NCBI GenBank assembly: GCA_023935145.1
Contig: CM043699.1
Coordinates: 71,023,638 to 71,087,637, forward strand
Length of the DNA stretch: 64,000 nucleotides
Direction of reading: 5' to 3'
DNA from: Bretschneidera sinensis
Taxonomy: Eukaryota; Streptophyta; Magnoliopsida; Brassicales; Akaniaceae
Positions 42,833 to 53,364 of the stretch are shown in pieces. The notes below the pieces were generated by a model, which worked only from the letters and a program-made list of their open reading frames with translations, ran no database searches and was not told the origin of the DNA. Each line of letters starts with the position of its first letter. Within the stretch, counting starts at the first letter, position 1. Position numbers and translations under genes: made by a program.

Positions 42833-44076
42833 TGATGAGTCTTAAATATTGCATATTTTAGACCCTTAACTTATATTTGTTATGCTCTTAGTTAGTATTA
42901 TTTTACTTTATTTTACGTTTTTCTTGTGTTTTGTGTGTTTTTACAGCTTTGTGGAGAAAATGAAGCATTTCAGGTTGATTTGAAGCTTCTGGAGACATTG
43001 CGCTCGATCGCAACAGATATGCGATCGAGCGCACCTGCCTTTGAACGACCGCAAGGTCAACATCCCACATCGAAATATTTGAAGTTCAGTGCATCTGCGA
43101 TCGATCGCAGCAGACATGTGATCGAGCGCACATGAGATCGTGCGCACAAGATATGCGATCGATCATACCTGCGATCGATCGCACCACACTGCGATCGAGC
43201 GCACATGGGCCTGTACCCACATCGTTTCTGCAACCTCTTTTACTCCGGGTCTCCCCCTATATAAACACCATTTTGCTTCATAATCCAATGTACAATTCCT
43301 GAGCCACTTTGGTGTTTACCAGTGGACGTCCGTCAGCATTCTGGTGGATCCCGAAGGCATTGCTACCACGAGGGGAAGCGCCGCCCGGCAGCGAGTGGAA
43401 TTTCTCCCATGTAAAGTTGTTTATTTATTTCTTTATATTCAGTTGTTTTAGTTTAAATGTTTAGCACTTGTTATTATAGTTTTATAGTTATGAGTGGCTA
43501 GATTCTTCAGTTAAAGTTGAAGATGAAGCCCCGCCGTTGTTTGGCGTAGTAGTTCAGATTTGCTTGTACAAATCTGACAATTTTTAGTATAAATGTTCTG
43601 TCAATTATTTGAGTTAATCTTATAATTAATTGAGTTTAAATTTTCTGTTGGATTTTCTTTGTGTTTCATCTGATGGATACATTGAATGCTTTTCGATTAA
43701 ATTGGATTCCCTTTGTGATTTGTTGAGAGCGGATACATCGGGTGCTTTTGGTTTAGTTGGGATATTCTTTGTTTTTTGTCTTATAGTTGGATTCATTGAA
43801 TGTTTTGATAGGCTATATTTTTAGAACATGTATGCTTAACTTCGGTGGGGTGGATTCGGAAACCTTAGTGCTTTTAATTATTAGTTTTTAAATCAATTTA
43901 GTTTAGTTTTAATTTGTTTTGCAATATCACTCAAAATTTGGAACTAGGTTAAAATAAGATTAGTTTAGCTAAAATTATATTTTCACAACGCAATTCCCTG
44001 TGGATTCGACCTCACACTTGCACACACTATACTGCAAACGACTCGTGCGCTTGCGAGTAAATTAAAACTCATAACA
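42833..44076 (+). repeat. 3' LTR of B3
   Basis: 1244 bp. Array 43000-43202. The upstream element has lost one T (TACCCACATCG, ending 43224). TATATAA is at 43258-43264, still 33 bp further on. It ends CTCATAACA. Confidence 0.92.
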
Positions 44077-44527
44077 ATTGTCGATTTCCATAGTACTTAT
44101 GTTTTCTTAAGGAACAACTCAAGCAGATACCATGCTGAATCCCTTAAGGAAGAAAAGAGTTAGAGTAGATACCATGCCTAACTCATTGCTTAGGGAGATC
44201 AATAGCTTAAGGAGTAGATACCATGCCCTTAGGTTGGCAACCAGTAGGTATACATGATAAGGCTAGTGCACTGATACCTTATACAATTGGAAAAGTATGA
44301 CTAGTGGTGGATATCAAAGCCCTATGTCTTTATTATTATCACTCACATTCATCAGTTATTTTATTTCTTTTTACTTTAAAGAAACTAATTCTAAAAACTG
44401 AACTTTACCAATCCCTGTGGAGATGATCTTGCTTTCGCACACTACACTACACTGTCGACCTTGTGCACTTGCAAGTAAAACTAGTATGATTATCTGCTTA
44501 TTTATTTAGGTATATTTTCGCCCAACA

Positions 44528-44532
44528 CCAAG
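44528..44532. repeat. Target-site duplication of solo LTR C5 (CCAAG), right
   Basis: Partner of 37475-37479; the integrase continues with TAGAGATAAG. Confidence 0.93.
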
Positions 44533-45128
44533 TAGAGATAAGCAACCAAGAGATCAAGGGAATCTTAGAAAGGACAGTGAAGCTTAATCGGAAGGATTGG
44601 TCTCTACGCTTAAATGATGCTCTATGGGCATATTGGACAGCTTATAAGACTCCAATTGGCATGTCTCCCTACCGCCTAGTCTTTGGAAAAGTGTGCCATC
44701 TCCCGGTAGAATTAGAACATCGAGCATATTGGGCCAGAAAGCAGTTCAACTTTGACATGAAGCAAGCAGGTGAGAAAAGGAAGTTGTATCTAAACAAACT
44801 TAAAGAATTAAGATATGACACCTATGAGAATGCCAAGTTGTACAAGGAACGGACAAAAGCCTATCATGACAAACAACTAGTACGAAAGGAGTTTCATATA
44901 GGACAAAAGGTGTTGCTATATGACTCGCGATTAAGACTGTTCCCAGGCAAGCTCAAATCCAGATGGTACGGTCCGTACATGGTCCCCAAGGTCTTCCCTC
45001 ATGGTGCATTAGAAATCTGTGGCCCCAACGAAAATCAGCCCTTTACAATAAATGGACACAGAGCCAAACCTTACCTCGACATTAACTTTCCTCCAAGAGA
45101 TGAAGACTTGGCACTTGAATCAGTATAG
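44533..45128 (+). pseudogene. pol: Integrase C-terminal part (C-II)
   Basis: Same region as 30634-31225 of C-I: NREI-type start, [41 protein letters not shown], basic C-terminus, ending at a TAG at 45126-45128. The frame is open from 44577, but the N-terminal domains of this protein are not in the window, so it is a remnant. Confidence 0.88.
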
Positions 45129-46007
45129 TATACAGCTGAAACACAAGCACTTGAACCACCTGATGTGGGCTCTAAGTGCCCCATTCCAACCAACTAGCAC
45201 TGAAGCTCGAGAGTGCTTTAGCAAGTTCATTTCGATTACTCATACAGCTCAAGCATCTCTACGGAGGTTAGTGGTACTGAGGCCACTAACACATGGTAAG
45301 GTTGTATTGTTCCAAAATCATCAATTTTCAGCTAAGGTAAGTTTTTTATTTTTGCCTATGCACACTGCTTGCGATCGATCGCACCATTCCATGCGATCGA
45401 GCGCAAGAGTGTAATCGAGCGCACCAGTCAATATGCTCGAGCGCACAAGAGTGATCGAGCGCACCCTGCGTGCGATCGAGCGCACTTGTGGCAGATAGTG
45501 GTTCAGATATAAGTCTAAACACTTTCATTCACACTCTCTCACTGTTCACTCACTCCCTCTCGCACAAGACTCACACTCTCTGGTTATAAATGCGCAAAAC
45601 CCATATTCCCTCCTTAACTCCCACACTCTCCACCAGCACCACTCTTCATCACCACCATCATCCACCATCACCACCGTCACCAACCATCACCGCACCGCCA
45701 CATATCCGCTCCCCCGTTACATATTCCCAACATCCACAAGGTACTCCTTCTGCACACACACATGAATTTTAATGTTTTATTTACAAAATTCATTCTACGT
45801 AGATGTATCTTGTGCATGATTGGAGCTTGTTTTGCTTGCAGGAGGTTAGGAATGAATTCTAATCCTCAAGACCATAGCTTGGTCTTCTGTTGCACACCAC
45901 CTGTTCGAAGAAGCGCCTGACCGTGTGCGATCGAGCGCATAGTTCAGTGTGCGATCAAGCACACCTATTTGAGATCAATCACAAATTAGGCAGAAGCAAA
46001 CAGTAGC
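45129..46007 (+). other. C-II intergenic leader before the third ORF
   Basis: Parallel to 32503-33372. Donor AGGTAAGT 45335-45342; GATC array 45370-45486; GATATAAG TATA-like box near 45506; CT/CA-rich leader 45525-45720; donor-like AGGTAC near 45739; acceptor TGCTTGCAG ending 45841; GATC copies 45927-45978. The ATCCCACATGC box of C-I is ACCCTGCGTGC here. Confidence 0.5.
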
Positions 46008-47116
46008 ATGTCCAAGCAATCAGTTTCCATCCAGCAGTCGTGCCTCATCATCCCGGCCCAGCATTGAGCAACGAGAGCTCTTATTCGAGGCCGTATTCGC
46101 CATCGATGATGTATTCAAGCACGTGGACGCCACTCAATGGGCTATCCAAGCATTTAGACATCGAGGGTTGAAGAGGCTTAGTTTGCTCGACTGCTTACTC
46201 CCAGCTCATAGTCTAATTCTATGCGAGCCTATCCTTTGATTGCAGCAGACCGGGAGTACTGACTTCTTCAGTCCAGGGCACACCCGTCGAGGTGACTAGT
46301 GCTGATATAACCGCTGCTCTTCATTACACTAATGAGTCCCCTCCGGAGGACACCAATATCGAGGAGCAATCAGAGTCCTTTGCCCTGGCTGAGATTATTA
46401 CGGATATGTACGCTGGTCAGTACGCTGACAAACACAACAATGCAGCCAGTCAGTCAAAGTTGCCTCCACTACTTTGGCTGTTCGACACGATCCTTCAGCG
46501 CAACGTGTGTCCATTGGGGCACAAGACACGGCGGAGAGACTAGTTTCTACAGACCCTATATGCCTTCCACAGAGGTCACTGGTTCTCTATTTCGGCTGTT
46601 ATATGGAGCCAGTTGCACAAATTCTATGATCATGTCCATGGCCGACAGACCACCATTGCCAATGCATGGGGCCTCCCTTTCCCGTTCCTACTCTAATACA
46701 TACTCAAGAAGAAAGGGATTAAGAGGACCACCAGCGACGGACCAGTGCGAGAGCATCCCCGCTTTGGGAAGGCTCAGTGGACACATAGCCTCTCGCACAT
46801 GCCTCGAGGTCTCCCAGCACCTGCTCCAGCAGCTGAGAGAGTTGAGGAGGATCGTATGGAGACCAAGACCTCTGTCATTAGCCCAATGCAAGAGGAGGGC
46901 CATATGAACATAGAACCCACAAAGTCCCAGCACTTTCTAGCTGAGCTGTCCTCCTTCCGAGGTGAGGTCTCTGCCGCTACCACACTCGTGCATCAGCGCA
47001 TGGATAGTTTGGAGGCACGGTTAGCACGACAGGAGGCTATGCTGTAAGCTATTCGTGATCGCCTACCTCCGGCACCCGGTACCTCTTCGATTGCACCACC
47101 TGATGATCAGCAGTGA
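46008..47116 (+). pseudogene. Third ORF remnant (C-II)
   Basis: Same protein as 33373-34491 but broken. The N-terminus is frameshifted soon after ATG 46008. The central domain is open at 46292-46543 and ends in TAG. The frame continues past another TAA near 46694 to the coiled-coil helix (SLEARLARQEAML) and the APPDD end. Several base changes relative to C-I do not alter the domain pattern. Confidence 0.8.
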
Positions 47117-48550
47117 GAGGATACCACGTCTGGCTGAAGACATTAAACTTAGAGCTCATGGGAGGCACCCCAAAGCATATCCTTTTTAGCATTTTTGTTT
47201 TTCGTATTTACTTTTCCATAACTGTTTATTATTATTTGTTTTCCCTTTTATGTTTGTTTTTCTTTCTTTTTCAAGGATAGCATGAGTGCATCCAGTTGAA
47301 GTTTAGGGGTGTGCAACGAGCCATGCCAGCCATCAGTTCTCTATCTCCCAGGTCAGCTCCTTCTATGCTATTCACACATCAGGGACAATGTGCAATTTAA
47401 GTTTTGGGGTATGGGGACACATTCACACGCTCATTATATCCCACAATTTTTGTTGTTTTGTTGTGTTGTTGTTTTCATAGATAAATGCATGTTCATACTG
47501 TTCTAAAATTTTTGGTGATCTAAACAAAGAATATGATTTGACTTCATAAGTGAGCTTAACACCTTGAATATATAGGCCAATAATTAAGTTTTGAACATAG
47601 ATCACCTCCTTTTAGGCATTTAAGGATTCACAAGTTTGACCTAAAAGATCACAAGCACATTAGCACATAATTGTGTGGGGTATGACATGTAATTTTGATT
47701 TGTTTGTTTCTTTTGCTCGACTATGAACCAAATGGCCTATTAGACTAACAACTTGGCATTAGAAGATAAAAACAAATTGTTAGTACTAAAAAAAAATGCT
47801 CCTAATGATCAATAAAACAAACTTTCCACTGAGTAATTGGCCCTCTTGCCTCAGTAAACAGTGAGTGTCACGTCAAAAGGTGAAAAATTTGTTAGCTCAA
47901 AAGATCATTAAAAAGAATTTTCCGCTGAGTAACTGGCCCTCTTGCCTCAGTAAGCAGTGAGTGTCACGTCAAAAGGTGGAAATTCTGATTGTTAGCATTG
48001 AGACCAGTTAATTTTGTAGCCTTTTTGGTTCGAGTTAGTAAGTCCTTAGGGGTGTCTTTACACCTAATGCCCTAAAACCATCTGGTTTGGGAGTCATTGG
48101 CTAATGCTCGTTACATGAGTCAAATATAAAGCTTAAGGGAACTAACTTGGCAAAAATCTCACAAATAAAAGAAAAAAAAAAGAAAACTTATGCCATCTTT
48201 GTTGATTTTAATAAGAAATTTGGTGAATTTTGAGTCATCGAAACACTACACATTAGAATTATTTGGAAACCTAATCTTTTATGTGCTAGTTCACCACACA
48301 CCAAAGTCGAACTTGTGATGTCTTAAACTGCCTTATGAAAATGATTTGCGTTCAAAACTCTTATTCATTGCAAAGATATGTTTATATGTGTTAAGCTTGC
48401 TCATGAATGCGCATCATTATTTTTTGTGACAACCTAAAATTTTTTGTGGACATTATGATTATTGGTTTTATCTATGTGGCTTTACTTTTCTTCATTTTAG
48501 TTTTTAGTTTTGTATTGCTAAAGAACTAGCAATATATAAGTTTGGGGGTG
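47117..48550 (+). other. C-II 3' noncoding region and polypurine tract
   Basis: 45-bp module 47128-47172; a polypurine-like AAGTTTTGGGGTATG near 47399; two CTGAGTAA..CTCAGTAA..CGTCAAAAGGTG segments (about 47825 and 47925); paired hairpins 48044-48092; hairpin TGCTA-aagaac-TAGCA (about 48517); polypurine tract AAGTTTGGGGGTG 48538-48550. No coding frame is supported. Confidence 0.78.
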
Positions 48551-49694
48551 TGATAGATGCTGAAATATTCATATTTAAGCCCCTTTATTTACATTTATTA
48601 GGTCCTTAGTTATGTTAATTTAGTTCATTTTACTTCATTTGTGTGTTTCACATGTGTTTTATAGGTCTTGGAGAAAAAGAAGCATTTTTGGCACTTATGG
48701 GAAGAAGCCTGGAGATCCTGGAGCAGCTTCTGGTCAAATTGCGATCGATCGCAATACTGCATGCGATCGAGCGCACATGTGATCGTTCGCACACATGAAG
48801 GATCGAGCACAGCACTGCGATTGAGCGCAAGACGCATGCAATCGAGCGCACATATAACGACATGAACAGTAACTACAGAACCCTATTTTGGAAATAAAAG
48901 AGTTTTGTGTTTTAAGAAAGTTTAGGAACTCATAAGGCTTCTAGGACTACTCAAGCCCTATAAATACACTTGTAAAGCACACACAATTTATCACAACTTA
49001 GAGAACATTTCTCTTATCTTTTACTTGGAGTTGTAAGCTTTGGGGGAGAATTGACACATCTTCTCTAGAGTTTATTCTTCTCTTTATGTTTAGTTTATAT
49101 ATGATGTTTATTTTAGACAGTATGTGTAACTAACTTTCTTATAGGGCTCGATTGAAGCCCTAGTTATGCTTTCTCATATATTTATTCATTGATAAAATCT
49201 TTGCCAATAGCCTTTATTATGTTACTTAACTTGATTAATGTCTGTGCTTACTTAAATTCCTCATATGTATGTGTATGGGCAACGTATGCATGTGGTATGG
49301 ATTGGTTAGTTAGATCAATTTGGATGACCGAGTCTTAGGTCTAACATTAGTAACAAAAAATATCCACACCAGATTCTTGGATTAATCAGCATGGGAAACC
49401 GGGAGTAGATACCATGCCCTAGGTCTCATGTGGTTGTCGATTTCTATAGTACTTATGCTTTCTTAAGGAACAACTCAAGCAGATACCATGCTGAATCCCT
49501 TAAGGAAGAAAAGAGTTAGAGTAGATACCATGCCTAACTCGTTGCTTAGGGAAATCAATAGCTTAAGGAGTAAATACCATGTCCTTAGGTTGGCGACCAT
49601 TAAGTATACATGATAAGGCTAGTGCACTGATACATTATATAATTGGGAAAGTATGGCTAGTGGTGGATATCAAATCACATACAATAGTTATTTA
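48551..49694 (+). repeat. LTR C6, 3' LTR of C-II, truncated
   Basis: Starts TGATAGATGCTGAAATATTC after a polypurine tract. Array 48739-48852; TATAAATA about 48959. It matches C1 until about 49665. A short deletion follows, then a small duplication (TATCAAATCACATACAA twice), and it stops where chromovirus sequence begins. The last 200 bp or so are missing. Confidence 0.85.
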
Positions 49695-49713
49695 TTATCA
49701 AATCACATACAAC

Positions 49714-49724
49714 GAATACGGGTA
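49714..49724 (+). promoter_or_regulatory. Primer-binding site (tRNA-iMet type), chromovirus
   Basis: TGGTATCAAAG resembles the TGGTATCAGAG complement of initiator tRNA-Met. It lies three bases after the LTR end. Confidence 0.6.
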
Positions 49725-49787
49725 TTACAATTTGGTATCAAAGGGGACGTGGTTTAAATAAACTATATTTTAATGTAGAGTCTGAGG

Positions 49788-51200
49788 ATGACACGTGGAC
49801 GTGCTAGAGCTAGAGGAAGAATTCGAAATCAAAGGGGATGTGGTAGACCCCCAATATTTAGAAGAGCTGAAGCAAAGAGGAAAGTTGATTCTGTGGTTCC
49901 TACGAGGGAATAGATTGATAGTGTAGTTGGTACTAGTAGAGATGGGAGAGAATCTGAGGTTAGAAAGGATGAATTGAGAGAAGCTCTTAATCGTGCTATA
50001 GAAAGGATGAATACAGCTAAAGAAAGGGCTGATAATCTACAAAGAAGATTAGAGGAAAGGGGTAAAGTAGAACCTGATACGGTGAGGCGAGAGTTTTATG
50101 AGGGAGAATGTGTGTTTGCATGTGAGATGCAAGGGGATTGTTTTGTGAGATTTCTTAAGTTTAAACCCCAGTCTTTTAGAGGATCTATAAATCCTGTGGA
50201 AGCTGAGCAGCGGATTGGACATGTTGAAAAATATTTTGAAGTCTTACCAGTGACAAGTAGACAGAAGGTTGCTTTTTCTTCATTTATGCTGGAAGGTGAG
50301 GCTTCACAATGGTGGGAAGATATTATGCCTAGGGTGAGTACACAGGTGGAATAGTCTTTAACTTGGAGTAAGTTTAAGGAGGATTTCTTTGCGAAATACT
50401 TTTTAGATACATTTCAAACCCAACAGGAAAGAGATATTATTCACTTAAGGCAGAGTACCTTATCTTTGGCAGAGTATGATAGTAGATTTATAGTTCTGTC
50501 AAGGTTTTTACCTGAGTTAGTGAATACGAATGAGAGGAAATGTAAACAATTTTTAGACAAGTTACACTATGAAATTCGATCTAAACTCTCTTATATGGGC
50601 ATAGGGAATTATGCTATACTAGTGGATAAAGCATTACAGATTGAGAAGGATTTGATGGAGTTTAGATGTAGGAGAGATTGGCTGAAGAAGTCTAGATTTA
50701 AGGGACCTAGAGGTGGTAGTAGTATGGGTGTATAGGGCGAGAGACCATCGTAGAGGGGGCGTTCCTTATCACAAGGAACTGTAGTGCAGAGTCAGAGGTA
50801 AACAGGATCTGTTGTTTCTGTAGCTCAAAGTAATACCGGTGGGACCCTTAGATTTAGGAGACAGGCTATTGGAATTGAGAGTTATGGTAGAGGAGTAAGT
50901 ATGCCACCAAGGGGAAGTGGTAATCTGATGTATGATCAAGAGTCAAGGGTTTCCTTTAGATGTAATTAGATGGGGCATCTGTCTAGGAATTGCCCTACAC
51001 AGATATGCTTTGTATGTTGTGAGGGAGGACATGTTATTGTATGCTGTCCAGTTGGGAAATTTGCTGACGTAGGCATTGGAAGTGTTGGGAGAAGACCGGT
51101 GGAGAAAGGTGGTGGATCAGGGAGTGTATGGGGCAGAGGTTGAGGATCAGTAATTGAGAAAGGATATGGCAGGCAGTTTCATTCCAGAGACAGTAGAGTC
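49788..51200 (+). pseudogene. gag: Chromovirus gag
   Basis: ATG 49788 (MTRGRARARG) starts an Arg-rich N-terminus. The frame runs on with in-frame stops only (near 49911, 50352 and later). Capsid motifs: FLKFKPQSFRGSINPVEAEQRI, EGEASQWWED, FKEDFFAKYF, LSLAEYDSRF. Two zinc knuckles follow near 50960-51050. The first has a TAG at its third position (RCN-stop-MGHLSRNC). The second, CFVCCEGGHVIVCC, is complete. Confidence 0.85.
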
Positions 51201-51680
51201 TATGCATTAACCCAACAGGATGCATAAGCCACTCCTGATGTTGTTATGGGTATGATATCTATGCTTGGTAGGCCTGCTAGATTATTATTTGATCCTGGTG
51301 CAACCCATTCTTTTGTATCTGGTATTTATATGAAATCTATTTATGCTAATGCTAGTCCTTTGAGGCATGCGATTATTATTGAGGTTCCTACTGGAGATAA
51401 GGTTATTATTAGGACAATTTATCTAGGTTGTGTGATTAATATTGCTGATAGAGAATTTGAAATTGATTTATTACCTTTAGATATGACAGATTTTGATTTA
51501 ATTATGGGGATGAATTGGTTATCTGCATATCATGCTTAGGTAGATTGTTTTAGGAAAAATGTGGTGTTCAAGATACCCGGACAGGAGGAGTTTAATTTTT
51601 AGGGAGAACGTAAGATACTTTCTAAATGTCTTATTTATGCCTTAACTGTTAGTAATTGATTTAAGAAGGGTTGTGAGGGG
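51201..51680 (+). pseudogene. pol: Chromovirus aspartic protease
   Basis: ORF 51246-51539 holds the active-site stretch LFDPGATHSFVS (canonical D-S-G has become D-P-G) and ends near LIMGMNWLSAYHA, a hallmark of plant gypsy proteases. TAG at 51537-51539 lies in the same frame as gag and reverse transcriptase. Confidence 0.85.
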
Positions 51681-52149
51681 TATTTGGCATATGTGGTGGA
51701 TTCTAACAAGGAAAATAGGAAGTTAGAAGAAATCTTGGTAGTGAAAGATTTTTCTGACATATTCCCTGAGAAGTTGTCTGGTTTGCCTCCCAATATGGAG
51801 ATTGAGTTTTCTATTGAAGTGATTCCAGGATCAACACCCATATCTATAGCACCTTATAAAATGGCACCAGCTGAATAGAGAGAGTTGAAAGTTCAACTTC
51901 AGGTGTTGCTAGATAAACAGTTTATTCGACCTAGTATATCACCTCAGGGAGCCCCTGTATTGTTTGTCAAGAAGAAGGATAGGACAATTAGGTTATGTAT
52001 TGATTATAGACAGTTGAATAAGATCACCATCAAGAATAGATATCAATTGCCTAGGATAAAGGATTTATTCGAGCAGCTACAGGGAGCTAAGGTATTTTCT
52101 AAGATAAACTTGAGATTGGGTTATCATCAATTGAGGATAAAGGAGGGGG
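51681..52149 (+). pseudogene. pol: Chromovirus reverse transcriptase N-terminal part
   Basis: Encodes [38 protein letters not shown] and [25 protein letters not shown]. The first catalytic Asp (usually KIDLRSGYHQ) is Asn here. TAG at about 51876 interrupts it. The domain is cut before the second catalytic motif by the copia LTR. Confidence 0.85.
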
Positions 52150-52741
52150 TGTTGGGAAATCACCTTGAAGATGCCCAGGTGGTGATCTTCCAAACACCTA
52201 AGTCTAGAGTGACTTGTAATGAATCGGAAACAGAAACAAAAATTAAAGAAAAGAAAGGACACAACAATTTGTTATCGAGGTTCAGCAATAGCCTACGTCC
52301 CTGTGAGTTCCTCTGAACTCTCTGCACTAAATCAATGGTTCTTTACAATCTAGCAACACCTCTTCAAGAATCCACAAGTTCTTGAAGGAACAAAGAAGAA
52401 GAAGAAATAGAAAGTGATAAGAACCAACCCTGGAATTTTCCCAAGAAAATTCACCTTACAAGCCCTTGAATCCCCTTTCTATTCTACTCTCTCTTCTAAA
52501 CAACCAACCTTACAAATGAGTCTCTCTTGTTTTGTGTTTTTGCACTCTTTACAATTGATCTCACTTTCTATCACAAGTTATGTCACAATGAAGCTAGGTG
52601 ACCCTTTTATATAGTGCACCAACTTCTTGACCAATCTTGAGGATCAATATCCACCCTTAGGTCTTGAGGACCAATCAATCTTAGCCCTTAATCAATTCTA
52701 AGTGATCCTGTGCATTTTGAACATGTCTCACGCACCTAACA
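52150..52741 (-). repeat. Copia 3' LTR
   Basis: About 592 bp. On the minus strand it starts TGTTAGG and ends CCCAACA, matching inverted ends. TATATAAAAG lies on the minus strand at about 52613-52604. No clear purine-rich tract precedes the proposed start, so that boundary is tentative. Confidence 0.6.
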
Positions 52742-52845
52742 AAAGGCTGAACCAAATGGACCATGTGTGCCTTCAAGGTGCGGCCTGGAACAGGGTTTCC
52801 ATTGTGCAGAGAACTCAGGATCAAAACTCATCTTGAGTCACCATA

Positions 52846-53349
52846 TCAACCGACTCCAATCCTAAGTAGTCCAAGGCAATGATTGAACTTACTTAAAGGT
52901 AGAACTTTGGTGCCAAAATCTGTAGGATTTTCCTCTATGGATACCTTATCCACATGAATGCATCCTTTCGTAACATTTTCCCAAATTAAATGATACTGAA
53001 CATCTGTGTGCTTTGTCCTCTCATGGAACACCGGATTCTTACACAAGTGCAACACACTTTGACTATCCGAATACACCACCACCTGCTCTTTCAGGACCTT
53101 CAACTCTTCTAATAACCCTTTGCACCACATAGCCTCCTTAATGGCTTCCGTTAGCGCTATGTACTCAACCTCGGATGTTGAGAGTGCTACCACCGGCTGC
53201 AACCGAGCCTTCCAACTTACACAACATCCGTTTAAGTTGAAGAAGTATGAGGTAATCGATCTTCTTTTATCCCAGTCTGCTCCATAGTCCGAATCCGCAT
53301 AACCCTGAAGACATATGGACTTACCCCTATTCTCATAAATCAGCCCCAC
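52846..53349 (-). pseudogene. pol: Copia RNase H domain
   Basis: 167 codons read as GYADSDYGADWDKRRS (first Asp), SWKARLQPVVALSTSEVEYIAL (Glu), VYSDSQSVLHLCKNPVFHERTKHTDVQYH, and a C-terminal ENPTDFGTKVLP. This is the standard copia RNase H series with key acidic residues in place. It ends at a stop at 52846 just upstream of the LTR. The link to reverse transcriptase is broken by a stop near 53366. Confidence 0.9.
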
Positions 53350-53364
53350 TTCAGGGCTTCCCTT

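Larger units (their letters stand above)
38360..44076 (+). mobile_element. Complete non-autonomous Athila element B3
   Basis: 5717 bp, with near-identical flanks GTTGT (38355-38359) and ATTGT (44077-44081), probably one duplication with a later base change. 5' LTR 38360-39547, primer site, capsid-less gag with three acidic repeats, reverse transcriptase stub, 3' modules, polypurine tract, 3' LTR 42833-44076. Confidence 0.93.
37480..44527 (+). repeat. Solo LTR C5, split by element B3
   Basis: LTR C sequence at 37480-38359 and 44077-44527 forms one LTR of about 1.33 kb. It runs from TGATAGGTGCTTAAATATTC to CAACA and is flanked by CCAAG. There is no internal C sequence between the flanks, so it is a solo LTR. 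Array 37670-37778; TATAAATA about 37884. B3 inserted later into its R/U5 part. Confidence 0.9.
49695..52149 (+). mobile_element. Chromovirus-like Ty3/gypsy fragment
   Basis: The tail of an LTR (GGGTATTACA, to 49710) is followed by a tRNA-Met type primer site. A single frame of gag, protease and the first part of reverse transcriptase is cut at 52149 by the copia LTR. The sequence style ([28 protein letters not shown]) fits plant chromoviruses rather than Athila. The chromodomain part is not present. Confidence 0.8.
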
